Part shown: one piece after another, positions 34,335-45,126 of the stretch
How the letters are laid out: each line of letters begins with the position of its first letter
How positions within the stretch are numbered: position 1 is the stretch's first letter
Assembly (NCBI RefSeq): GCF_028640845.1
Contig: NC_080546.1
Span: 32,819,020-32,883,019 of the forward strand
Reading direction: 5' to 3'
Source of the DNA: Ahaetulla prasina
Lineage: Eukaryota; Chordata; Lepidosauria; Squamata; Colubridae
Length of the DNA: 64,000 bases
Position numbers and translations under genes: made by a program
Notes under the pieces: model-generated
Told to the model about the DNA's origin: nothing
What the model saw: only the letters and a program-made list of their open reading frames with translations
Databases searched by the model: none

Positions 34335-34823
34335 TGTGAACCAAATTACCAGTATTTGCATTTTTATGAAATCTTGTATTACGAACTCAACCTTATATAT
34401 CAGCCAGGAGCTGTTTGTATGAACCATGTTTTACAACTAACCCCATATCAACTGAACTGAACTGAACTGAAAATTATTAACATACATGATTTCTACAGAA
34501 AGACTACATGCCAGATAAAATGGAGACTTCTATGATTCCATGACACTGGCTGTGTTGAAGAAGTGAGTTGCCATATTAATCATTTCTTTGAAACACTGGA
34601 ACTGTACAACTTGGGTGTATGCCACTTTCTATTTATAGGAATATTTGTTTCACTTGATTTCCTGGTTCCAGAGCTTCCATTGCCCTATACAGTCTTTAAA
34701 GAGGAAAGATGGTTTGATATCTGAATGGCTTTTGTTTTCCGTGACATGACAAATATATACAACACAAAGTAAGAATATAGATGGGCAGGAGAAAATAATT
34801 TCATTTCCCATATATTTGGAGTA
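34335..34823. other. Unassigned DNA with (ACTGA)n
   Basis: About four ACTGA pentamers at 34451-34470. The rest is unassigned. Confidence 0.45.
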
Positions 34824-35335
34824 GGGCAGTGCGGTAACTCAGTGGCTGATGCCGGGTTTGTCAGCTGAAAAGCCAATAGCCCAGGCTTGAGTGCCACGCA
34901 ACAGCTCCTGTCCTCACCTCAATTCCTGCCAACCTACTAGTTTGAAAGTCTGTAGAGATTCTCAGTTATCCAGGTCATGGTTGTCCCAAAGGTGCTTTTT
35001 TTCAGAAGGCAGCTGGACTTTCTTGTTTTTTCTTTTGAAGACATTCTTCTTCAGCTTCTTGGATGAGAAGTGAAACATCTTCTAAAGAAAAAACAAAAAA
35101 GTCCAGTTGCCTCCTGAAAAAAAGCACCTTTGGGACATAGTAGTTTGAAAGCATGTAAATGTGAGTAGATAAATAGGTACCACTTTGGTAGGAAAGTAAC
35201 AGCACTTGTGACATCATGCTGGCCACATGACCGTGGAAATGTCTTTGGACAATGCTGGCTCAATGGCCTTGAAATGGAGATGAGTACCACACCAATCGGC
35301 AAATGACTACCAGAGTAAAATCTGCAGGGACTCCT
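34824..35335 (+). mobile_element. Long tRNA-derived SINE (type C), interrupted by a foldback
   Basis: Head GGGCAGTGCGGTAACTCAGTGG and body CTGCCAACCTACTAGTTTGAAAG up to 34948. It resumes at 35141 with TAGTTTGAAAGCATGTAAATG, GGCCACATGACCGTGG and GACAATGCTGGCTC. Same plan as 9903-10241 in the opposite orientation. The 192 bp in between is a separate insertion. Confidence 0.75.
34949..35140. mobile_element. 192-bp foldback insertion with 11-bp target duplication
   Basis: TAGTTTGAAAG stands directly before (34938-34948) and after (35141-35151). Inside, the left arm TGTCCCAAAGGTGCTTTTTTTC ... TGGACTTT (about 34982-35036) is mirrored by AAAGTCCAG-like sequence ... GCACCTTTGGGACA (about 35083-35137). 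The centre carries complementary GAAGA/TCTTC stretches. No coding capacity. The duplication length is longer than usual for hAT and fits a retroposed or unusual foldback element. Confidence 0.8.
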
Positions 35336-36190
35336 TATACATTGAGTTCAGGGTGAAATACTTGTTGCTACTCTAGGATCTAAGACATATTGGGATGGAG
35401 CAGTTATCCTATATGATTCTTATTTTCAGTGTTGCAAGGTTATCAAAAAAGAAGACTGATAGCCTTCAAGTTGCTTTGGTGTACTAGAAACAATGACTGG
35501 ATAGAAATTAGATAAGATTTTAAAATCCTCTTCCTGTTATAATCACTGGAAGAGAATGCTTTTATTCTAAACGTGACATGATTTGGTGTATTATTTAAAA
35601 CAGGTCATTGTGTACTTCTTCTCTGTGTTGACATATTTCACCAATACCTTGACCCTTTTTAGTTATTCTTCTGCATACCATTGCAATGCTTTGTGAACTT
35701 GTTTAGTCATGGGAGGAAGGTATCAGGTGTTCAGCTGGTATGGAGGCCTTCTGGTAAATCCTGTTTTCCCTAAAGCAAGTCTCTCTATAGGATTATGCCC
35801 CAAAGTATTCTTTTGTATCATATAGACGTGTTTGGGCTCGTCACATGCAGCTCTCTGCACAAAACTTTATTAAGTCAGGTTTTTCCCTTTGAATCTGGTT
35901 TCTAAAAATGTAATCTTTTTGTAATTCCAAATTCTTTCAATATTTGTATCTATTAGGCTTAAGTTTAGGTTTCTTAGTATTATTTTGGGAATGTAGGCAA
36001 AACCTGTCCACATATTTGCTTTACCTATTACAGTTTCTTGGGCTTGACAACTCGTATATAAAATGATGTATAACAATGGCACTAATGTGATGCATTTCCT
36101 GTGTTTTTTCTAATTAGCTTTAAATGTTATTTAGTGCAGATGAGTAAATCTGTTGCTTCTTTATATAGTTTAAACATTATATAGTTTAAG
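35336..36190. other. Unassigned DNA
   Basis: Nothing recognised. Confidence 0.45.
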
Positions 36191-36383
36191 AAAGGCAGTA
36201 TAGTACATTGGATATCCTATTGGACTAGGGCTGAAGAGTCCACATTCAGCCAGTGACTTTGGATTAGTATGTTCTCTCTCAGCCCAATCTATGTCATCAA
36301 ATTGCTGTTGTAGGCAATGTAGGGAGGAGTGCTATGTTCACTATCTTGAGCTCCTGATAAAAGACAGGCTATAAATTCAGTTA
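36191..36383 (+). mobile_element. Degenerate Sauria-type SINE
   Basis: AAGGCAGTATAGTACATTGG, CCAGTGACTTTGGATTAG, TCTCTCTCAGCCCAATC, TAGGGAGGAGTGCTATGTTC and ATCTTGAGCTCCTGATAAAAG follow the Sauria order but with many substitutions. Old copy. Confidence 0.55.
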
Positions 36384-38227
36384 ATCAATTTTTGCTACCA
36401 AAATTGGAAAAGTAGAAATCACATATTGCACTCTCATGCCAGTGTCTACACATTGCTTTAAGCCAATATTTTTTAACTATGGTTTGTTAAACAAAATATA
36501 AACTACCCTTGGCCGGGTTCACTCTACATAAGGCATGATTTGCTTAAGTCAAATTGATTTGGTTGAATTCATACAACACATCAGTTGCATCTGGTTCACT
36601 ATAGTTATTCAGAGATTAATACAATGTGTGATGTAACTAATCTCACTACTTGTGATGTTTTCCTAAAACTAGCAAGGTATTCGTTTTTGTGTGATAGTTG
36701 TGTTCAGGAACCAAGCCCCAACATTTTTTTTACTTGCCAGCCTAATAGATTTTCAAATGTTTAACATAAAAATCTCTTAGAAGCAGGAATCTTTCCTGCT
36801 TCTTCCAGAATTCTTCCAGAACTCTTTTCAAATATAGGAATCTGTAATCTCGAGAATGGAAGGTATGATGAATGTATCAGGATTCTCATGCCGCTTATCT
36901 GAGCAAAGGCAACTATCAATGTACAACTCTTATTGTAGATAAAAATTGTACTCTTGGTAACTTCATAGCATTATATGCAAGTTGTACAAGAATTGCCTGA
37001 TAGAAATTTGTTAATCAGCCACTGTTTCAGTGGTAACAGGTGATCACACATATCAAGGCTTTCCCCAGTTTGTAAGGCAGTAGCTATCTTGATTAATATG
37101 CCAGGCATCATTGTTTGCAGTTCCTTTTTCCCTGATTGAAAGAAAAAAAAATACGCAGTGGTCAGGTCAAAATTGAAGCCACAATACCCAGATTTTTAGC
37201 TTCCCATCTCTTTGGAAAAGTTGGACATACTATTTTTGAATATATTATTTGTATTATGCAGACATGAAATTTATTTAGTTTGTGCTTAGTATTGTGAAAT
37301 TAGTCAATTGTGGTTTGCACACCAGCGGCTAAGCAAATTATAGTTTAGACATGTCAGCTCATCTATGCACACCTATTTAGGGAACCTATAAAAATGTTTG
37401 TTTTCCTAAAAACAACGGGGGGGGGAGGGCATACTAGATATCTCCATCTGTATTCAAGCAGAACATACTAAGTTGAAAGTGCCAGTAAGACACCAATAAC
37501 TTTCTACTAATTGAAAGGTCAGGTCAGGGTAATTGATATGTCCTTCCAGGTTCTGTCCTTGGAAAAGTGAGGTCCATAACCGTATTCATTTCTAAATAAA
37601 AAATTAATGTACACTAAAGAACAGCATTAATTACAAAGCACAGAATCATAATTATAATTAGACCATCTTTCATATGACTGGTTATAAATCTTTGTTATAG
37701 ACTGGCTATAAAACATTAATAGCAACTTCGGTTGACATAATTTTTAATTTTTTAAAATCGTGCACAACAATAAGTTTGAAATCTTTCTGGCATTTCCTTT
37801 TATTAAGAAAATTATGGTTTGAATGAGAGCACAATATTAGTTTTCATTTCTTATTTTGTATGACACAGTAGTAATTTACTACATTAGTCTTTTCTTCGCT
37901 GGCAATCTACATATGAAAACTAGTGCTGATGGATGCCCTTGTTGACTAGTATGAATTGTGCTTTTCCCTCACTTCTACATATTTCTTCATTTGCAGTATC
38001 TTTATAAAAACTGGCCTATCATTTTACTAATTGTAGAACTGCATATTACTTTTTGATTCATTATAAATTACTCTGTAATTTTGTTATGGAAATCCCCCCC
38101 CCAATATAAACCAAAGATGGAGACAAGCCCTCCCATGTTTTTAATAATCAGTATTTTTAAACACAGAGGACAACTTGACCTTTGCATTCAAGTATCTCTT
38201 ATCGGTTGGGTTCTTCCACTATCTTTT
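36384..38227. other. Unassigned DNA
   Basis: No gene recognised. Degenerate ACTATGGTTTGTTAA-type motifs recur (near 36477 and 37308) and may be an eroded repeat. Confidence 0.4.
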
Positions 38228-38370
38228 GCCATTGCCCCACCACCTCCACGGTGTATGGGACTAGCAAAGGTGGGTATGAGGGGGCCCTCGGTGCTCTCTG
38301 AGCTAGCTTGCTTTTCTTGCAGACGTTTCATTACCCAAAGTAGGTAACATCACCAGTTGCTAGTCCAGAT
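38228..38370. repeat. Repeat fragment with GACGTTTCATTACC motif
   Basis: CTTGCAGACGTTTCATTACCC, then GTAGGTAACATCACCAG, matches the block at 27034-27070. Class unknown. Confidence 0.4.
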
Positions 38371-38479
38371 GGGTGTAAATACAAAAATATATAAGACACC
38401 AGGCCTGAACCACAAGGGTTTTTCTGCTTTTATAATTATAATAATGGCAAAACTCCCGTCCGCCTTATTTTCTCCGTTC

Positions 38480-39475
38480 CCATTGTGCAATGCACGCTGG
38501 CTTCTCAACGAAAATCTGTGTCAGTTGCAAAATGTCGAAAGTGTGAGAAAAATGCTGCTGGCAGAGCTCCAGCGAAAAGAAAAAGCAAGCTCTGGAGTCC
38601 GAGGAACGGGTCATTCGAGCTTCCAAGCAAGCACCTCTCGCTCGCTGCGCCCACCCACTTCTTCTTGAGACACGAGCGTCCCTTCGCACCCGCCCTTTGG
38701 CTTCCCACCGCGGTCGGAGGTCGCCTCATCCCCTCGCATTCCTGAGCCGCGATTGCTCCTTGCTGCTCCACATCACCTCCCTTCCCACCCATCCCCCACC
38801 CCCTCCGTTCTCCTTTTGTTTGACTATCAGGCGAAAAGTTCTCGCTTCCTGTCGATGCCGGGATGTTGTGACCGGGCAAGGGAACCGCCACCTTCGCTCA
38901 CTTCTCCCTTCAGCTGCCCACCGTAGTGGAAGTCTTAGTCCGGTCTCGTTTCCCTTGGAGGGAGGGTCCCGGAGCTCGTTCGGGCCGGAACCCTAAAGAG
39001 GCCTGGATTTGCAGCTTGGCGAGGAGGGAGGGAGGAGAAAGCAAAGGGCAGCGTCGAAACTGGGACTCCCCGCCCTCTCCGGCGGGAAGCGTCAGGTGCA
39101 GGTGCGGACAAAGGGGAGCCGGGAATCCTGCCTAGGCGCAATGGTGGACGCCGCTGCCTGAAGGCCGCCTTTGTTTTTCCCCGGCGCCGATGGCTGAAGC
39201 CTGGCGACTAGAAGAAGACGAGGAGGAGCGGAAAGAGGTGACCAGAAGGCACCGCAGAGCGCTTTTGAACCCGGCGACAGGTAAGCCGAGGAAGGGAGAG
39301 CGCCATCCCGGCGGCGTTGGACGGGCGAGAGGGAACTTCGCCGGAGAACTCTGCCCGCGCTGCCTGCTTTAGCCGAAGGCGGGGGCGAGTGAGCGCCCGG
39401 GGAAACCCAGCGCCGCTGGATTGGGGATCAAGACTTAACAACCCGGACGGAGAGCGCCCTCCGTATATAGCCATT
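38480..39475. promoter_or_regulatory. CpG island, probable promoter
   Basis: The strongest CpG cluster in the window (GCGCCCACCC, CCGCGGTCGG, TCGTTCGGGCCGG, GGACGCCGCTGCC, CCCGGCGCCG). G+C is far above the flanks, and no repeat explains it. It contains an ATG-started frame ending at a consensus donor at 39280. These are the features of a vertebrate CpG-island promoter with its first exon. Purine runs (GAGGAGGGAGGGAGGAG) lie within. The start site is not determinable by eye. Confidence 0.75.
39190..39280 (+). CDS. Probable first coding exon, gene unidentified
   Basis: ATG at 39190 sits in a good initiation context (GCCGATGG) inside the CpG island. It opens 30 codons plus one base, ending GACAG|GTAAGC, a strong donor. 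The peptide starts MAEAWRLEEDEEERKEVTR and continues with Arg/His-rich residues, an acidic then basic N-terminus typical of cytosolic or nuclear proteins, without a signal peptide. I do not recognise the protein. The donor phase (1) joins in frame to the 40-nt exon at 62261-62300, giving an uninterrupted frame across it. The intervening intron would be about 23 kb and full of repeats, normal for a squamate first intron. Confidence 0.5.
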
Positions 39476-39479
39476 CGGT

Positions 39480-39520
39480 GTTGGTGTGTGTGAGTGTGTG
39501 TGAGACAGAGAGAGAGAGAA
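39480..39520. repeat. TG/AG-rich microsatellite
   Basis: TGTTGGTGTGTGTGAGTGTGTGTGAG followed by AGAGAGAGAGA at the downstream edge of the CpG island. Confidence 0.85.
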
Positions 39521-39646
39521 AGCCCTGCAGATCGAAGAGATCTTAATGAATCTATCTTGATTCCACCGACCTGCTTTCATATCCGAGTTTAATTTTCTCC
39601 CCAGCACAATAGCCTACGCACAGCGTAAGGTCATTGGATATCGCTG

Positions 39647-40000
39647 TTGTTTCTCCTTGTCAGTTTCGGTTATTCTGTCTATGCCACCGCGCAGATATGC
39701 TCTCGGAGCCTGTCAAAAGGAAACGTGGAGGTCTCTGGATTTTTTCTCCCCTTGATAAAGCAGTTTTACCAGTTCCTGTTTGAAGGAGAAAAGGATGGGT
39801 TTCTGGATGGCTTGAAAAGCTACCATTACATCATTGTAATGCTGTGGTTAACAGCTGGGAGTTGTCATTTATCTTTGGTATTGTTGGGGGTTTATATTTT
39901 GGACCTGCTCAGAGTTGGTTGGAAACTTAACTTTATGGTGGTTTCAATAAATCTTTGGTTAAAGAAACTATGGCTTTGTGTGAAGTATAAACCCAAATAA
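39647..40000 (+). other. 117-codon open frame of unknown nature
   Basis: One of the longer non-transposon frames (117 codons). The translation is hydrophobic toward its C-terminus (IIVMLWLTAGSCHLSLVLLG) but matches no family I know. AATAAA lies inside at 39947, and the last part reads like an LTR 3' region. It lies just downstream of the probable first exon, hence probably intronic. TGTCAAAAGG at 39711 and GATGTCCA at about 40009, flanked by GAGCC/GAGTC, are weak LTR-like ends. I treat it as noncoding or LTR-derived. Confidence 0.25.
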
Positions 40001-40800
40001 TGATGTCCAGAGTCCTCCATTTATTCTGGGTTAGTGAAAAAAGCAAGCAGCTACCTTTCTTTACACCCTTTCTTATCTCACAATGAATTAAAAGAGGGTG
40101 GGTAAAAGGAAGGTAAGGTTCAAAGTTTAATATTTAACATTTCTGAAAATGAAGTGATTACATACACACACTAATGATAGGACATTTTATAAAAGTACTT
40201 TTCTTTCTAAAAAGAGGAGTGATAGATTGTTGGTTGACATGAATCTTCGTGCAACAAGTGTCATGATTTAATTCCTCAGTGATCTTCTGGGAGGATTGGG
40301 AAATACTCAATTTGAATTGATGAAAGCGTTGCCAGTCCACATAAAATGGATAATAATGAACAATATAAATCAATGCTTTCGCTTAGTTTCAGGAAGCTTT
40401 TTAAATTCCTGTGGTACATGATATTTAAAAAATCTTTATAAAAAGGGAGGGAACACTGAATGACCATCTCCTCTGAGACTCAGCATACTTTAAACTTGAG
40501 TTGGACTGCTTACTTTGCAAACTTCCTGAATTATCAGCCGCGTCATTATGTTTGCAAAGCACTAAAATGTTCTGTGTTAAAGTGCTATTTTCGCTTCTCA
40601 CACTTTGGCTGAAAGTTTACTAATCCGTTATCCTCATAGATTATCTGATGGCCATTTTTTGTGGATTTTAGTTGTATAGGAGCTGTGGAGTTTCACAAGC
40701 ATTAAAGATATTGCACGCTACTTAACGGTCATATATACAATTGCATTTGAGGCATTTCATTTTGTTTTATACATGTTACACCCTCCTTGCAGTTAGGTAT
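40001..40800. other. Unassigned AT-rich DNA
   Basis: Nothing recognised. Confidence 0.45.
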
Positions 40801-40806
40801 GAAATG

Positions 40807-41095
40807 CAGGTAGACGTCACTTAGCATCCATTCATTCGGCAATTGTAAATGTTACAGTGGTGCTGAATGAGGGGTACTTATTACGGGTCCTCATAGTTTT
40901 GGCTACTGCAGTGCCACACAGTCTCATGATCACCATTTGTAACCTCCACTGCTGACTAACAAGCAAAGACATTGGGGAAGCTGGTAGGAGGTCACAAACA
41001 GCAATAACATAACTGGGGGGATGCTGCAATCACATGGAATTCAATTAACAATGGCAGCTGCAACTGCCAGAAGGTAACTGGAGAATATCAGGAGT
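40807..41095. mobile_element. Diverged MITE-like repeat
   Basis: CAGGTAGACGTCACTTAGC start, then ACTGCAGTGCCACACAG, CATGATCACCATTTG and AGGTCACAAACAGC, loosely following the Tc1/mariner-type MITE in reverse. The right end is unclear. Confidence 0.4.
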
Positions 41096-41100
41096 CAAAT

Positions 41101-41545
41101 AGACTAGACTAGACTAGAATAGAATAGAATAGAATTTATTGGCCAAGTGTGATTGGACACACAAGGAATTTGTTTTGGTGCATATGCTCTCAGTGTACAT
41201 AAAAGAAAAAGAAAAAAGAAAGAAAAAAAAATACATCAAAGGTACAACATTTACAACACAAATGATGGTCATAGGTTGCAGTTTAACCCTTAATGATAGC
41301 AACAAAAAGTTACAGTCATACAGTCATCAGTGGAAAGAGATTGGTGATGAAAACGATGAGAAGATTAATAGCAGTGTAGATTTAGTAAACAGTTTGACAG
41401 TGTTGAGGGAATTATTTGTTTAGCAGAGTAATGGCCTTTAGGAAAAAAACCTGTTCTTGTGTCTAGTTGTTCTGGTGTAGCGTCGTTTTGAAGGTAGGAG
41501 TTGAACCATTTTATGTCCAGGATGTGAGGGATCTGTAAATATTTT
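41101..41545 (-). mobile_element. CR1/L3-like LINE 3' end with pentamer tail, minus strand
   Basis: AGACT/AGAAT pentamers (41101-41135) lead into TTTATTGGCCAAGTGTGATTGG, CACAAGGAATTTG and GCATATGCTCTCAGTGTACAT, the reverse of the tail at 15166. Here the copy extends further into the LINE (TGTTGAGGGAATTATTTGTTTAG; TTTATGTCCAGGATGTGAGGG), giving the longest copy in the window. No intact frame. Confidence 0.75.
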
Positions 41546-41866
41546 CAAATAAGATACTAAGTGGGATTATGTTATTGTGGGATGGACTTTGTCTATATTT
41601 GGGACCTGGTTGTGTGTGTTTAAGCAGTCATATATTAACTGGAGTAATATTTACTTTTGATAAAACGTTGCATTGTAAAAATGGAAGAAGAGATCAGATA
41701 GAAAAAAAGGTTATTGGCAGTTTGTGGTGCTGATTTCTCCATTACAGTTTAAGATCATCTTCTCTGGTAGTCTTGTTTTTGGGTCTCAACTTGCTGTTAA
41801 TCAGTGCCAGTTCTGGATATGGAATTGAAGTTATACTGATTGCTTTCATGCACAACCATGTTATCC
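41546..41866. other. Unassigned DNA
   Basis: Possible continuation of the LINE; nothing firm. Confidence 0.35.
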
Positions 41867-41874
41867 TTCTAAGC

Positions 41875-41990
41875 CAGGGGTGTGAAACTTGCATTGTCAC
41901 ATGAGGTACCGTGACTTTTTTCCCTTTCGCTAAACTGGACGTGGGCATGGCCAACGCATCCAGTCCACAGGGCACGAGTTTACACCCCTG
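41875..41990 (-). mobile_element. hAT-type MITE with 8-bp target duplication
   Basis: CAGGGGTGTGAAACTTG and CGAGTTTACACCCCTG ends. Flanks are TTCTAAGC and TTCTAAAC. The interior TTTCGCTAAAC and GGCATGGCC is the reverse of the 30260 copy. 116 bp. Confidence 0.9.
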
Positions 41991-41998
41991 TTCTAAAC

Positions 41999-42743
41999 TA
42001 TCTAAGAGGGTTAGGAATTAAAGACATTGGATTACAGTGTTACACTTAATCCAGAGTGGATAATTCAAAATAATATTATCCACAGCAGAGTATATCATAT
42101 CCCATTTGTGTATCCTGTACTTTTCCCCATATTATATAAATGGTACCCCTGGGATACAGTAGATTGTTGGTTCAGATGAGGCAGCATCAATATATGGGTG
42201 ATATGTAATTGTAAATTACGACTGTGAGCTAGACAGGAGATGCAGTTGATGTTCTGTTGATTGTAAGGATCTGGATACAGTGAGCCAAGGTGTTGCTGTT
42301 AATCTAGAAGGTTTTTGGCTTTCTGGCACATTTTTTTATTTATGAGGGAGAATGTTCCATTAAGAAATAGGTCAATGACTTGATGGTCATTACAGTTAAT
42401 TTTAGATTCACAGTTACAGTTAGAATTGCAGATAGAGTTTATTGAGGAGTGGTCTTTCCCTGCTGCCATTGGTGTACCAGTTGTGGCCCCAAATATAGAT
42501 GGAGACTTTAGTCACCATAAGACACATACTCTTTATATGTCAGCTAAACCAGGGTAACACTCTTCATCTGGGACCATCCCTGAAGACAACTTGAAAACTT
42601 CATGCATTGGTGCATATGCTATGAAACAGTGTATACTTGGATGTCCCATTAGCTAGCAGTATGTTTCTGGTAAAATGTTGGTCATTGTCTATAAAGCCCT
42701 CAGTGATGCTTCAAAGTTTGTGACTCTTTTTGAATTTTCAATA
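41999..42743. other. Unassigned DNA
   Basis: Nothing recognised. Confidence 0.45.
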
Positions 42744-42751
42744 CTTTGCAT

Positions 42752-42920
42752 CAGTGGTGGGTTGCTCCCGGTTCTGTCTGGTTCTATAGAACCAGTAGTA
42801 AAACCGGCAGGAGCTCTGCCCACTTGCCACAACTTCATCATGGGTCATCTGCGCATGTGTAGAAGAGCGTGCGCGCGCGCGCTGCGAACTGGTAGTAAAG
42901 GTAAATAGAACCCACCCCTG
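42752..42920 (+). mobile_element. hAT-type MITE with 8-bp target duplication
   Basis: CAGTGGTGGGTTGCTCCC start, GAACCCACCCCTG end. Flanks are CTTTGCAT and CTATGCAT. 169 bp, same size as 31940. A (GC)n stretch GTGCGCGCGCGCGC lies inside. Confidence 0.9.
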
Positions 42921-42978
42921 CTATGCATAAGTATATTATAAAATGTGGTCTATACTTTACAAAAGTAAAAAACTAGAT

Positions 42979-43181
42979 ACTGCAGACTACTTCTGCTGAC
43001 TGCCAGCTGCCAGCAGTTGGGCAGTTTGAGTCTCACCTGCTCAAGGCTTACTTAGCCTTCAATCCTTCCGAGGTCGGTGAAATAAGGACCCAGATTGTTG
43101 GGGTCAATATGCTGAGTCGGTAAACTGCTTAGAGGGGGCTGGAAAGCACTATGAAGCAGTATATAAGGCTAAGTGCTATAA
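42979..43181 (+). mobile_element. CORE-type SINE (type A), head truncated
   Basis: TGCAGACTACTTCTGCTGACTGCC, GTTTGAGTCTCACC, CTTCAATCCTTCCGAGG, AAACTGCTTAGAGGGGGC and AGCAGTATATAAGGC. The tRNA-like first ~30 bases are missing. Confidence 0.8.
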
Positions 43182-43384
43182 AAAGAACCCAATTAAACAA
43201 ATGAATCAAAAATATTACATTTCTTTATTTATTTATTGAGGAAAATGAAAGATTGAACATGCAAAAAGGTTAACAATTTTTTAAGCACCAATGTATATTA
43301 TTTATGTCCAAGAAATACAAGGCCGTCTCTTTTAGAGGGAATCTGCTTGTCCCATTCAATCAGCCCAGGAGGCATGCTCTAAGT

Positions 43385-43502
43385 CAGGACTGTCAAACTT
43401 GCGGCCAGTGGGCCAGAGGCGTCACGCACTGGCCATGCCTGGTTTAGCGAAGGGGAAAAAAGTCATGATATGTCACGTGATGATGCAGGTTTGACACCGC
43501 TG
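43385..43502 (+). mobile_element. hAT-type MITE with perfect 8-bp target duplication
   Basis: CAGGACTGTCAAACTTGCG start, GCAGGTTTGACACCGCTG end. CTCTAAGT flanks both sides (43377-43384 and 43503-43510). The interior GGTTTAGCGAAGGGG is shared with 30260. 118 bp. Confidence 0.93.
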
Positions 43503-43510
43503 CTCTAAGT

Positions 43511-45126
43511 TCACCTTCCAGGAAATTTAAAGGGTGGAAACAAGCCTAGAACCAAGTCTTTTTGCAGCAGTGCCCCGCCCCACCATACCCCTTTATGGAA
43601 TATGCTTGCCCAGAAATTCATACAGTCCCTGCCTGCTTTTCAGTTTGGAAGCCCATGAAATCACAATATTTATTTATTTATTTATTTTATTTAATTTTTA
43701 TAATTAAATAAAAATATGTGGAGTGTAGAGCTGCAACATAAGCCATCTTATACTTAAGGTGTTTTAATGATGATTTTTAGTTCATGTTATACTTTTACTA
43801 TTTTCCCATGTAAGCTTATTATATGGGCTACAAAATTTAATATATCAAATTATAGAATCAAACTATGTATATGAAGCAGCTATCTTCATTGTTGATGTGC
43901 AACTACTTTTATTACGATGCACATGCTTTTTTAAAAAAAATGTCAGAAATGTGTGTTTTGATATGTGACAAGTGTGCTGGGTAGATAGTTTTACATTTTA
44001 GTAGGCATTTGAATTCATTGTTCCTTATTTTCCCATCACTTTCACTACTTTGACTTTACAATTGACCGCATTCCCCAGTAGTCAGTGAGCATGTATGCAT
44101 TGACTATATCAAAAGCAAAAGATTATCCCTATGATTTTTCTTTAGGCAAAAGAAGTCAGTAGGAAGAATCTGTTCAAGTCAGCTGGTTCTCGCTCACGTA
44201 CTGTTGGAATAAATTAGGGATGGTAACAGAGGCTCTTTGACTATTATCTATCGCTGCTTGTCCTTGGAAATGAACCAGCACCACTAAGCACAATGCTGTT
44301 TTAATTTTACAGAAAAGTACTTGTCTGTTGGTATTTGTACCAAAGGACACATGGAGCTACAAAGAAGTTGCAGTTTTTCACTAACTGTAAAAACATGATC
44401 TGTAAAAAAATATAATTCTTAACGCAGAATGAAAAATTATTTTTTTAAAATCCAAAGCTAAAGAGTAAAAAGCAGTTTCTTTCTCTGTAATAGACAAATG
44501 AGTAAAATTGAAATACACAAATTTAAGCTAGAAATTCAAGTTGTTGCTTTAAGTATATGATGCTTTTCCTGATGAATTTGGACATTCATATTTATCTAGA
44601 TATTTATGTCACTCCTATGATGAAAGCGAGTAAATGCATAATACGTTTAGCAAAGTTTAGCAAAAATGTTATATAAATACTGTAAATTCCTTATGTCCCT
44701 TTCGGTAATCTTGCAAGAATAAAGTGATAGACATGAACATAATACAGGCAAAAGTATTATTACAATTAAGATACTAGTATAACTCTGTAAACCGATTAAT
44801 ATATGTTTTATTATAAATTTCAATTTAATTTAAAATAGTTTAGGGTAAACAGATAATGTAGTTGGGAAATTGTAAACTTCTGGCTAATAAGGACATTTGT
44901 AATTTGGAGAAATGGTATAATCATCATGAAAAGTGACTGTTATGGTGGGAATACTGCCATTCATGAACTCTTTCAGAAAAATGCATACAGGCTAAAAAAA
45001 AATATTATCCGAGTCTACTTATTTGAACAGGTTTTTTTCTTTCATTCACATGTCTTTGTCAACATTGTTTTTCATGCAACATTTTTAGAATGTAAAATCC
45101 ATGCATATTTTACTCTTCGTACACAA
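43511..45126. other. Unassigned AT-rich DNA
   Basis: No gene recognised. A (TTTA)n stretch lies at about 43668-43690. The upstream part of the frame opening at 44926 (to about 45126) shows no LINE similarity and is chance read-in. Confidence 0.45.

Noticed and set aside
38505..38891. 128-codon minus frame in the second CpG island
   Set aside because: Long frames are expected in GC-rich DNA; low-complexity composition, no domain.
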